The notes under the pieces are model-generated. The model was not told the DNA's origin. It saw only the letters and a program-made list of their open reading frames with translations, and did not search any database. Below, piece by piece: positions 54,204 through 64,000 of a DNA stretch of 64,000 nt. Positions within the stretch are counted from its first letter, which is position 1. Each line of letters begins with the position of its first letter. The position numbers and the translations under genes were made by a program. The DNA comes from Heterobasidion occidentale (Eukaryota > Basidiomycota > Agaricomycetes > Russulales > Bondarzewiaceae), in NCBI GenBank assembly GCA_039111635.1, contig JBCAQO010000010.1, positions 682,001 to 746,000 on the forward strand, in the 5' to 3' direction.

Positions 54204-55047
54204 TGTTAGGACCGTGTCCTAACACGTGCTTTGCACGTGAATGGATAGGCTGGTCAAGTGCTTCAGACGTGATACAGACTTGGACCATTCTCCATGACTC
54301 ATTCCCATTGACATGCTAACTGCATGAATGCTTACTAATGGTTCCTGGTTCTTAATGTGGATAGACATTGGTTCTTGGCCCTGTCCCTAGTTCCTGATCA
54401 ATCATGATGTGGCTAGACATTTGATATGGATGTGGACAGACATTAGTGATCTTGTACTATACTTAGATCAATGACATGTCTTCGCTCATGAATCTCAATT
54501 GTTTACTCCAGTACCTGAGAAGTGCACAGACCAGATTGTGATCCAGCCCTAGATACTTCTTTGTATAGATAGGCGAGATGAGCTTCTAAGAAGCTTAGCT
54601 CGTTCACCTGTAATACACTTGATTTCTACACTGCGCCCAGTGTCTAGCTACCTTCCTAGCCCACACTTTGTGATCTCTGTCAGATCTGAGACTTCTTTGC
54701 ATGGTATGACAATGCACTGGATCTGTCTGACTTCACTTCTCTCTCTCTACTCACCCACTACTACACTGGCCTTACCGCCTTCCATGTTCTCAGTTAGACA
54801 CCTCCTCATGTCATTTGTTGGACAGGAGAAGATCATCCAGTTCCTCCTCATCATCAAGAGGATCTCGAAGATCACCTTCTCAACCTCTTTGAGGACAAGG
54901 CAGAAAGCAACCCTGAATTCCTTCAAAGGGCTCAAAGACAATCAGTTGTCTTCATTTACTGGAGCCTACAACTCTACAACGCTATGGAAGTTTAGCCTAG
55001 GGATCCCCTTTGTGCATTGGTGTACGTGATAGGTCTCCAACCTAACA
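54204..55047 (+). repeat. Family B 3' LTR (844 bp), decayed
   Basis: TGTTAGGACC to CCTAACA. AGCTCGTTCA start motif at 54597-54606 is intact. The LTR ORF (from 54619) is frameshifted here, in contrast to the two other B LTRs. Confidence 0.92.
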
Positions 55048-55388
55048 GCAGTACCAAAGAAGCTTTTTAGAGGACTTTGAGTACAAAGGTATATGTGGCG
55101 CGCTCATCACTGGATCTGGCTTGAAAATTATGAGCACCACCACCAAAGCCTGGTGCTCCCTACAGAACTGCTTTGAATTGCAAGTCCTAATCATTGTCTA
55201 GGACATGCAGCTTTGCCTCACTTTGACTTGAAGTGGTCTGCTACTACTGTGCCCTCCATATATCAAGTCAATCTATATTCTACACAACACGGCAAACTAA
55301 GGGAGAGTTTTGTCAGACCACTCCGATGACATTCCTAGCCAATAGTATTCTGGGGACAGTTGTAATGACACTACTCACATGCTGAGAC

Positions 55389-56118
55389 TTGATGGTTGCT
55401 GAATCTGTCCTATGCTCCCAAAAATCATGCATATGTGCCAGTGCCTTATACTGTGCCACTCTCGCACCTGCATTAGCATCACCACTAGGTGGAATCATGG
55501 TTATTGCAATGCAGAAGCCAAAGTGTTCACACTGTGGCAAGTTAGGCCATTCTATAGAAAAATGTTGGGCCAATGGGGGCCCAGCAGAGAGTTAACACCC
55601 TAACTGGTAGAGACACTGCCAAGACCAGGGGAATGGGAACAGCGGTGGAGGAGGAGACTCAGGTCATAGGGTCATATTAGCTAGCCATGATGCTATCCTA
55701 GTAATAGGGCCAAATATTGCCTTTGTCATGACTGCCACAAGACACCTTGTCAGTGGACTATAAACCTATAGTAATTTAGGGGCCACATACCACTATTTTG
55801 CTGACTAGCGCAATTTCACAATATATGAGTTACTGCCTAAACCAAAGGAAGGCTATGCTGTGGGAACTAGTGGAGGTTTCACTGTCATCAGGAAGGGGAT
55901 GGTGGTTAAAGACACTATCATAGGAGGATGCCAAGTGACATAGTCACTTCACACACTGCATGTCCCCAACATGGGACAGAATCTCCTATCTGCTTGTTAG
56001 TTTGATTGCAAAGGTGGGCACATTGTGATAGAGGGCAGTCAAACTGTCATTATAGACTCATCTGGTTGTCATCTTTTTAAGAGCAACTAGTCTAATATGG
56101 GTCTTTACTCTATACTGC
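55389..56118 (+). pseudogene. gag: Copia gag C-terminus and protease region, decayed
   Basis: One frame gives a knuckle CSHCGKLGHSIEKC (about 55529-55570). Further on, DCKGGHIVIEGSQTVI and LHTLHVPNMGQNLLS match the text usual between copia protease and integrase. Several stops. Ends where the antisense family C LTR enters at 56119. Confidence 0.75.
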
Positions 56119-57225
56119 TGATATGATAGAGGTGGCTCTAAGTGCCAAGCACAACACCAAAATAACCTCTAATGCAGAGGGTGCTGGAGCTAGTATCTGA
56201 TACACAAGGAATCATTAGTTAGGACTTGATAAAGTGAGAGTGCACTGAAGAGTAATGAGGAGAGTGAGATTCAAGCACCCAAACAGTTTTGGGACTGCAC
56301 CAAACAGCAACTGAACGTTTGGTTGGTCGAGTTGGGTCGGGGAGTTGATCAGTAACGAGAGAGCAGTGTTATGATTGACTGCTACATGCTTTCAGAGTCA
56401 CACAGGACTCTGACAATATACAAAGATGGGCGAGGGGTACAAGCGAGGGGACGAGTACAAACACAAACGAGGCCGAACGACGAGGAGGACAAGTTTGCTA
56501 AAGTCGGTGAAGATAATTTCAATGTTTGAGATGAGTGTAAGTGAGCTCTGAACTGTGGGGTGCAAAAGCTGGTTTATTCCAGAGTTGTATGTAGGTTTTT
56601 ATAGTAAACAGAGCCCCTAAGTAAAATATCAAACACGAAATAAGAGTAAATGCTGAACAGGCGCCAAGACCTAGCAAACAGAAAAGATAAGAAGGTAGAT
56701 GAGATGTCCATATGGGTTCCAAAGGTGATAAGGTAAAAGTCTATCAGCGATGACAAAATCCTGACCGTTCGGTATCCGTCGTCCGAGCATAGGTAACAGG
56801 AACAAGCGTTGGAGAACTAATAAAATAAAGAATAAGTAATGTATGACCCATGTGGCCAAGCAATGGTGCAAGATTGTGTTTGATTGACCATGCGGAAGTC
56901 AGGAAGATAAGTGATAAGGACTGACCAACTTATAGAGCATATCAGCCGAAACGGACTACTGGCTCTGATCTCGTAAACACCTATTGTCACACTCCTGTAC
57001 GGTCATGGTAAGTATGTAAAGTATGTGCAAACTGACCCAAGTGCTGCCGAACATCCTTTGGGGGCTTACTGTTGTTTGGATAGGGACCGACTATGTTTGG
57101 TGCAAGTTGGTGTCTTTGGTACTTGTCTAGCGCTGTTCGGTGTCTCACCAAAGCTTCCAAAATACCTCCCTCGGACCCTAGCATGGGTGCATGCTCATCA
57201 CTGCTTTACTGCCCCTCAACTAAAA
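56119..57225 (-). mobile_element. Antisense family C fragment: LTR plus adjacent internal DNA
   Basis: On the minus strand, about 57225-56992 matches the 200 bp before the C LTR (GATGAGCATGCACCC...GACCGTACAGGAG). It is followed by an LTR of 873 bp at 56991-56119 (TGTGACAATAGG to GATAGAGG-side TATCA). It carries more C-to-T type changes than copies 1 and 2. The inner end is truncated at about 57225, where copia coding text resumes. Confidence 0.8.
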
Positions 57226-57449
57226 CTCTTGTCAAAGCACTCCTCACAAGTGCACGCAATATCAATAATGTAATTACGCTGGCTACATCTCAAAGCAAGG
57301 CCATAGATCTGGCCACTTGGCACTGTTGTCTCAGGCACATTAGCTGGAAGGCCACAAGATACACAGCCACTGCTATGGATGGCATAGAACTAGAAGAGAG
57401 GCACAGAAAGCCATCTGCAAAAACTGCATAGTTGGCTACCAAACATGAC

Positions 57450-58255
57450 TGTTAAGAGCCGGCTCATAACACATGATATATGATCACCTGATCATATGAC
57501 ACGCGGTCTATGACCAACGGATATGACCTATACCTGGTGACCGACCCCTTGACTTCACCAACAGACATTGAGTTATCTTATCTTATCTTTCGTTCCTGGG
57601 TTAACGATCAGTTACATCACTGACATCATTGATTGCATCATGCTTCTCTGATCGCATCATAGATTACATCATTCCGATCGTTGATCGTTTACTTCTATTT
57701 GGTGCCTTAAGCACAGACCTTCTGTAGATCTTGCCCTAAAGCGGATCGCGTATATATAGAACGAGCCAGATACCTGTATCGCCAGCTCGTTCACCTTTGT
57801 TACTCCCCACCTGTTCTTACTCTTGACCTTTGGTACTAGTCATACCTCTGCTACATCACAGTCTTTGTCAGTAGGCCAGACTATTGATTGTCAATAGAAC
57901 ATCTGCTTGAGCATCGGTTTGACTTGCCCTGCGCTTCTCTCCATTATCATCCTCAACCACTCAGTCGTCATCTCAATACTGGCTGAGTTCTACACAGGAC
58001 TAGCAGTATTCTATCTCGACTTTAGTGGGCAGCATATCTACTGCCATCCGGATCCGCATCAGGTCGTACCTCCACATCTGTGGGAAAACCTTTGTGCATT
58101 CCTGGAGACGCGATATCATCATGAATCCCTTGTACATCCCGAATTACGCACACAAGTAGCCGCTGGTGCCTTTATCGGACGTACCTGGATTTGGCACGTC
58201 CCTCAGTGACTCAGGAGCCTCCTGACATATCACGTGCGAAGACCAGGTCTTAACA
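57450..58255 (+). repeat. Family D solo LTR (806 bp) with 5-bp TSD
   Basis: TGTTAAGAGCC to GGTCTTAACA, flanked by ATGAC on both sides (57445-57449, 58256-58260). It interrupts the copia gag-pre-integrase/integrase border. Very close to 29700-30504, so recent. Confidence 0.96.
57907..58209 (+). CDS. Intact LTR-encoded ORF in family D solo LTR
   Basis: 100 codons from TTG 57907 to TGA, same as 30156-30458 apart from a few replacements and silent changes. Upstream TATATATA (57751) and AGCTCGTTCA (57784-57793) are intact. The unit is alone, without the rest of the element. Confidence 0.45.
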   Translation: MSIGLTCPALLSIIILNHSVVISILAEFYTGLAVFYLDFSGQHIYCHPDPHQVVPPHLWENLCAFLETRYHHESLVHPELRTQVAAGAFIGRTWIWHVPQ

Positions 58256-58494
58256 ATGACACCCATTCAACTAGACTGTTGAGCGTGAGACCAACATCAG
58301 CAAGCATATTTATGGGGACTTGATGAGTCCAATGCCTATAGCCTTACTTGGTGGGAAACACTACATGTTTGGCCTATAGGATAGATACTCAAAGTGGGGG
58401 GATATAGCATTTTTAGCATCTAAAACAGTCAAAAAGACCTTAGCAGCTGCAAAGCAATTTGTCATGTGGATACAGACACAGATACATCTGGAAA
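58256..58494 (+). pseudogene. pol: Copia integrase core, first part
   Basis: YGDLMSPMPIALLGGKHYM followed by GL-stop-DRYSKWGDIAFL matches the copia integrase core around its first catalytic Asp. It ends at the TIR insert and resumes after 59234. Confidence 0.7.
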
Positions 58495-59234
58495 AACCTC
58501 CTCTCTTAATTAGATCTAATTATTTAAAATGCTAATCTGAGCTAATTATTATAATTATCCATAATCAGCTTTATAATCAAATTTATATTGTCTATACCAC
58601 TACAGTCCCATTGAAATCTACGACCCAATTATACTTTTACACAACCTAAATCCAAATTGTGTGAGTGCAACAATTTTATTTTTAGTGTATTATTTATTTT
58701 CTATTAGTTTACTATATTATTATCTAGTGCCTAAAACAAAATATCAAAAGCCCTAATTTTTGGGGTATTTATTGATCCCTTTATATATAGAATAGATAAA
58801 AGATGGATGTGTAAGAAAATCAGAAATATTGAGATTGCCTTATTTATATTGTTATATTTAGGTCACCATGCAAATTACTTAGACCTTGTGGCTTAGTGGT
58901 TTAAAGCACTGGTCTGGGGTATGTAGGCATGAGGTTGTTGGTTCAACTCTAGTGATAGGCAAGTTTATTACAAGGTATGACTTGAGTTTGATTAGTGAGC
59001 TCTATAGATACTCTGTGATTAAAAGTATGGTAATAGCGAAAGGATTATAGGACTTGGTTGTTTACTATTTTTCCAAAGATCTATATGATAAATTAGCTCT
59101 AATTAGCTCTAATTAGACCTTATAATTTCAAGATTGGAAGGGAGTAAGCTAAAAATCCTGAATAGTAATTGGCAAAAATTTAGTTAGATTTATGCTTAAC
59201 TATGGTTAATTTGGTGTGGAGCTTTTCCCTGATG
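58495..59234. mobile_element. Non-autonomous TIR element with tRNA-like segment, copy 2
   Basis: 740 bp; ends CATCTGGAAAA...TTTTCCCTGATG. Shares ends, inner repeats and the tRNA-like segment (about 58886-58965: GGCTTAGTGGTTTAAAGCA and GGTTCAACTCT) with 51133-51934. Sits inside copia integrase. Confidence 0.7.
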
Positions 59235-61310
59235 TGGGTCAGTGTCTTTATCACATTTGCATGGATAATGGTGCCAAGTTTGTCAAAAACCTATGAAAGG
59301 GCTGGTGTAAGGCAGATGGCATCATTCATGAAACTAGCACACCATACTTACCTGCACAAAACAGTGTTGCCAAGAGGGGAAACTAAACCTGGATGGAATG
59401 TGTGCAGTGCATGATGCACGATGGCAGCATACTGACCCAGCTCTGGGCTGAGGCTCTTACAACCTTGGCCTACCTGAACAACATCCATAGCCTATGCAAA
59501 GGTGCCGGATGAGCACCGTACAAAGCTGCAGGACAAGATGGTCAAGTACATTCTGGTGGAGTATTATGGCCAGACCTCCTACCATCTTTACAAGCCTTCC
59601 TCTGGCCAAGTCTTCTCCCAGGATGTCATTTTTGATAAAGGGTATGGCCACTGGTCTTGCCCTATGCCCAGTATGGAGGGGAAAATGGAGGATGCAACAG
59701 TGGTCACAATGGTCAATGAGCTAGCAAAAAAAGACCTGAAAAATGAACCGGCACTAGTGTCACCACTAGCACCCAATCAGGATGTGCCGAGGACACCGCC
59801 AAGGTCTATCACCTTCTTACCTCCAAATGCCCCACATTGCTCTATGCACCTCATGAAAACCTTGCAAGCCTCCCTCTAGTCCTAAGAATACCAGGAATGC
59901 AAAGAGCAAGCACGCAAACAAGGCAATAGCTGAGCAGCTGACAAAACCACCACATACTTGGCCCATAATAAGGACTTGCTTGCAGACTTTGAACTCAGCA
60001 GTAACTCATCTCTCACTTTGCTCACAGAACCAGCTAATGGCTCCCTTTCAGAGTCCATTGAAGAGGCCATAGAATGCCTAGAGCTATGTAGGGAGGCAAT
60101 AGAAAAAGAACTCACCAAAATAAGAGAGTACAATGTCTAGACATTGTACCCTTGCCAAAGAGTGCCAAGCTTATAGACTACAAATAGGTCTTTACGAAGA
60201 AATTCAATGAGGATGGTTATATCACTGCATTCAAGACACAACTTGTCAGGAAGGGATATTCACAGCGATTTGGGGTGAATATTCTGTGGACCTCTGCTAC
60301 TGTTGTCTGTCTTGAAACTGACTGAATGGCCCTTGCCCTTGTAGCTATCTTAGACCTGGAACTATGGCAAGTTGATTTTGAGAGCACATTCTTAAATGCA
60401 CCTATTGACTCCAACATCTACATGTAGTAGCTAGCTGGTTTTGAAGAGAACAAAAGGAGGACTGAGCATGCCACCTGAACAAGGCCATTTATGTGACAAA
60501 ACAAGGTGGTAACAACTGGTGGCTTGAGCTGGATCAAGCCTACCAGTGTATAGGGTATTCTTGCTTCTTTTCTGACCATTATGCACAATCCAAGGCCACC
60601 GGGGTGGAGAGAACAATCATGCTGACACATACAGACAATATCCTTAGCCTATCAATCAGCCTAGCAGAAGCTACTTGGGCAAAGTCCAAGCTAGGCACTG
60701 CATACAAAATAAAGGACATTGGGAACACCAAGGGAGAACCTGAGTTCATCCACAGAATCAAGGTCAAGCATGATCACTTCCACAAGACCATCTAGATTTT
60801 CCAACACAGTTTCCCCCTTTGCATACTTGAACGTACAGGGATGTCCGATTGCAATGCTAAATCAATACCGCTCCTTGCTAGTGGTGCATACTAATTACTC
60901 TTTGAACCAATTGACAATACGGAATACAAGCAGACCAAGGGAGAGCCCTTTTAAGAGATACTGGGCACAATTAACTACCTTGCTGTCATGACATGCCTAG
61001 ATATCTTGTATGTGGTCCAAACACTTGGGTCATTCTCCCATTGCCCTGATACTTGCCACTAGAAGGCCCTTACACACTTGTGTAGGTACCTAAAGGGCAT
61101 GGCAAGCTATGAGATCACTTATAGAAGTGAAGAGGCAGATTATTTCTCCATCAGATACTTTGATGCCAATTATACTGTTAAGCCTGGCCAATGATTCTCT
61201 ACCAGTTGAGTCTTTCTCCTCACTGGCACCCTTATTACATAGAGCTCAAAAAAACAGTAGTCCGTGGCTATATCCACAATGGAGGCCAAGTATGTAGCTC
61301 TAGACAAGTA
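59235..61310 (+). pseudogene. pol: Copia integrase (rest), reverse transcriptase and RNase H, decayed
   Basis: Integrase text HICMDNGAKFVKNL contains the DNG-type second Asp region. C-terminal PDEHRTKLQDKMVKYILVEY then SQDVIFDKGYGHW follows. RT text includes YITAFKTQLVRKGYSQRFGV and, later, TDNILSLSISLAEATWAKSK (copia YVDDI region changed). RNase H text includes HLCRYLKGMASYEITYRSE and MEAKYVALDKYQR. Stops and frame changes throughout. Confidence 0.8.
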
Positions 61311-61435
61311 CCAAAGATGCTGACTCATACTAAACACAGCAGTCCCTATCCAAACAACTACAAGCCACTGAAGGATGTTTGGCAATACTTGGGTCAGTTT
61401 GTGCATACATCATGTATTTACCATGACCGCACAGG

Positions 61436-61720
61436 AGGAGCCTTACAATATTCTATTATGGTATCAGGATCAGACAGTTTATTTGGCTAACATTTATCTG
61501 TACCCAGTCAGTCCTTATCTCTTATTTGCCCAACTTTTATATGTTCGGTCAAACACAATCTCGCACCATTGCTTGGACACCCCTGTCGTACATTTACTAT
61601 TTCTTTCTTTTATTGGCTCTCTAGCACTTGTTCCTGCTACCTACGCTTAGCCAAATAATACCAAATATCCGGGATTTTATCATTGCTGATGGACTTTTAC
61701 CTAATCACCTTTGGAACCCA
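61436..61720 (+). repeat. Decayed part of a family C-type LTR
   Basis: Begins after CCGCACAGGAG like the other C LTRs and can be followed to about GGAACCCATG (61720), about the first third of the LTR. It confirms that the C LTR family belongs with this copia lineage. Confidence 0.65.
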
Positions 61721-64000
61721 TGAAATCTCTATATTTACTACCTTTGCATGATTAAGTAGATTGAATATGAGTCTAGCGCTACTTAGCATGTTCTGTTATC
61801 TATCTTAAATACCTATATTCACTATAATTATAGACAAAAATATGCTACTTATTATATAAACACCTATATCTATATAGCTTCTTAATTCAATAATAATCCA
61901 AAATAGTTTCTTACCACCATACACTTTTTCTTTTAGTTTTTAGATATAGGTATACAACCTGCCATTGTCAAAAGCCCTTAGTGGTGTTAATAATGTTATG
62001 GCTAGCTTAAAGTCAATGTACAATATATATGAGGATTGGGCAAGATAATATGAGATAATGGCAAAGGTATAGAATTACACTAAGATATGAGAATGCCCAA
62101 AAGGCTCAAGAAGTGATTGCAACAAGTTGTAAGGTCAGCATAAGAGTGCTTGTAGAGCTATTCAAAAAAATGAGGTCTTGGCACTTAGAAAGGTGGGACA
62201 AATATCAATGATATAATAAAGTATTTTAAACACTTTAATGTCAATGGCTTATACTTTTGCACTAAAGTCTTGTAGGCTAGACCTATCTTAAATATACTTT
62301 AGGCTAAGGACATGCAATAATTTGCTTTACAGGTTTCTTTACCTGCCTTCTCCTCAAGCATGATATAATCTACCTATGTCAAATTTACTTGACACCCCCC
62401 TATATCCCTTTTTGTAGCACTCTTGTACCAGATATTGCTATCCAAAGAATTTAGATACACTACTTTGATAATGCTTGTATCCTAGCCATCTTTAGTCTGT
62501 AAGGCACTTATGCTCTTGGTCCTTGATATATTCATAAAGCTAACTCTTCCTACCCTAGATTTGATAATAGCATATGTATTTGGTTGAGTTTTTTAATCCT
62601 TTGATAGTTATTATGCCACATTAACACTTATGTATTTAGCTCTAACATTTGGCAATATAAGGGGCCTATTTATGCCCTCTCTGTGTTTACAAGTGCTATA
62701 CTCTAAGATTATTTAGATGTCAAGGATCTTTTTTATACCAACGGTATGCTGCATAGCCTGTCCTATCATGAGTTTTAGAAACTAGAATAGCTACCTCCTC
62801 AATGCCTTAAGAATCAATGCTCTAGCATGGGTTCCTTATATACTGCTAATATAGTAGGTTGTTCTTATCTTTTCTAATATATAATAATATCTACATGTTT
62901 GTTTTATAGTAGGTTATTTTTCTAGCACAGTAAATGCTATACACCATAATAATGGGATATACTTAGTAAAAATAAATTTAAGTAAGCATCATGCTCAGTC
63001 ACAAAATTAGACTTTTGTCATATATCTATTAAAAAAGTAATACAAAAGTTGTATGGAATTTATATCCAATTTTAACAATTTATAACTTTCACATAACTTT
63101 TTGTATACCTTTTTGACAGATATATAATAAAAGCCTAGTATTATGACTAGGCATGACATTCACATGACTTTCATTTTTATTGAAAGATATACAATATATA
63201 TTTCTTGTCTTTATACCAACTCTCTCTAACAACGTGGTAATTGACTATCACATTGGAGCACATGTTGTAAATAAAGTGAACAAGATATATGTTGCTGGCT
63301 TTCAACTGCATTTTAAGTCATATCTCATTATTGCTATAATCATAACACCTATCTTTATGAACCTTATAATATGTTTATTTTTTTTTTTTCTCAATGCTTA
63401 CTTTAAAGTACTTAATTAAAATCTTTGAAACATCAGCTAGGTTTTTGGTGTATACAAGCTTGTCAATAACAATTTATTGGTGTAAGAGATAGTCACAAAT
63501 ATTGCCCAAGCACATAAGCATGATTATAAAGCTACATATGAGAATAACAGAATGGAGGACAGTATTAGTTTGTAGCATTACCATGAAGCAAATGTCAGCT
63601 TTATAGACAAGCATATTATAAATTATGCTTCCTTGCAAATAATGTGTGGACCATGCGATCTGATAAATAGTTTACTAAATAAATAACTAGGTCAAGCCAA
63701 TTTCTAGTATTAAGTCATACTAAGATTATTTGCTGGCCATGCTGTTCCTGCCAGCAAAATAAACAAGTGTGTAAACAGATGGCTAGATTTTTTAGAAGAT
63801 AGCAACTTGGAGTTAATCTAAATAAGTAGGTGTCTCACTTTGTTTCACCTTGTCTCACTTTGTTTCAGTTCTTTCACCGGGTTAGCCAACTTAGGTGGTC
63901 CTGTGTGATGTCATTGACACTCTGGACCAACCTACAGGTGGAGCTGTTGACCGCTCCACAAGGTGGACCACCTGTAATGACCCGTTTGATGATATCATAC
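61721..64000. other. AT-rich tail of window, no gene seen
   Basis: Long AT-rich sequence with no conserved coding text. A 79-codon frame at 63180 is rich in Ile/Leu/Phe as expected from composition. A foldback lies at 63007-63139 and a 20-nt unit (GTCTCACTTTGTTTCACCTT) is repeated at about 63831-63870. Probably heavily decayed repeat DNA. Confidence 0.6.
63007..63139. repeat. Foldback element of about 130 bp
   Basis: Left arm TTAGACTTTTGTCATATATC... pairs imperfectly with the right arm ending ...GATATATAATAAAAGCCTA over roughly 55-60 nt each side with almost no loop. It has the look of a small MITE. Confidence 0.55.

Larger units (their letters stand above)
49971..55047 (+). mobile_element. 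Second family B element, 3' half only, AT-shifted and decayed
   Basis: Begins inside the integrase zinc domain after the C LTR, runs through chromodomain, post-pol ORFs, TATA box, third gene, polypurine tract and 3' LTR. Compared with 15420-18008 many CG dinucleotides have become TG or CA. An 802-bp TIR element is inserted at 51133-51934. Confidence 0.9.
55048..61720 (+). mobile_element. Decayed Ty1/copia element, plus strand, with three nested insertions
   Basis: Pieces in order: Gag knuckle (55509-55560), protease region, gag-pre-integrase (57290-57449), integrase core (58256-58494 and 59235-59660), reverse transcriptase (60180-60790), RNase H (60890-61310) and a partial LTR. Interrupted by an antisense family C fragment (56119 to about 57225), the family D solo LTR (57450-58255) and a TIR element (58495-59234). 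Many stops; AT-rich. Confidence 0.85.

Noticed and set aside
63180..63419. 79-codon hydrophobic ORF in the AT-rich tail
   Set aside because: Composition follows the AT-rich DNA, with no conservation or promoter seen.
1..64000. CRISPR arrays, bacterial operons, rRNA genes
   Set aside because: No spaced direct repeats of CRISPR type, no Shine-Dalgarno-led operons and no rRNA text; the introns and chromoviruses show a fungal genome.

Overview
The window looks like a repeat-rich stretch of a basidiomycete (Agaricomycete-type) fungal genome. The evidence is short introns of about 50 nt with GTNNGT...YAG ends, a basidiomycete-style cyclophilin, a multi-intron cytochrome P450, a DUF6532-like gene and many chromodomain Ty3/gypsy elements. 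Two 100-N assembly gaps (20214-20313 and 47521-47620) fall in or beside repeats, so adjacency across them is not proven.

Layout. 1-8472: family A gypsy element on the minus strand; its 3' LTR lies outside the window. 9257-18008: family B gypsy element, plus strand, 5' LTR present; its last ORF is cut by a second family A element (18009-20213) that runs into gap 1. 20314-22924: a copia-type block (family C) with an antisense intron-bearing gene and a 3' LTR. 22925-30504: family D gypsy element, 5' truncated, with its 3' LTR. 30505-35817: hypothetical gene fragments, a family B solo LTR (32000-32834, TSD GGCTC), a DUF6532-like gene, and a family A solo LTR (35229-35817) that breaks it. 35818-47520: the only gene-like unique region (cyclophilin 38899-39983, probable membrane protein about 42225-43481, P450 43715-46031, a C-terminal gene fragment at the gap edge). 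47621-49970: second copy of the C block. 49971-55047: 3' half of a second B element, decayed and AT-shifted, with an 802-bp TIR insert. 55048-61720: decayed plus-strand copia element with nested insertions (antisense C LTR fragment, D solo LTR with TSD ATGAC, second TIR insert). 61721-64000: AT-rich, no gene seen.

How the parts work together. Families A and B carry a 10-nt match between the sequence just after the 5' LTR and the predicted first 10 nt of the transcript, 33-34 nt after a TATA box. This is the geometry expected for Tf1-type self-primed reverse transcription. Gag and pol in A and B are joined by a -1 shift at a run of five T. After pol, each gypsy family has extra ORFs. In A, B and D a small ORF starts on an ATG overlapping the preceding stop codon, and B also has a third gene with its own TATA box and a CCHC knuckle.

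The most unusual observation is that the LTRs of families B and D themselves contain a conserved open reading frame (about 100-125 codons, no AUG) starting near the predicted transcript 5' end. It is intact in solo LTRs and is weakly similar between the families and to an AUG-less ORF upstream of gag in B. Most elements are dead: nonsense codons are mainly C-to-T changes at CGA or CAG, suggesting RIP-like or methylation-driven decay.
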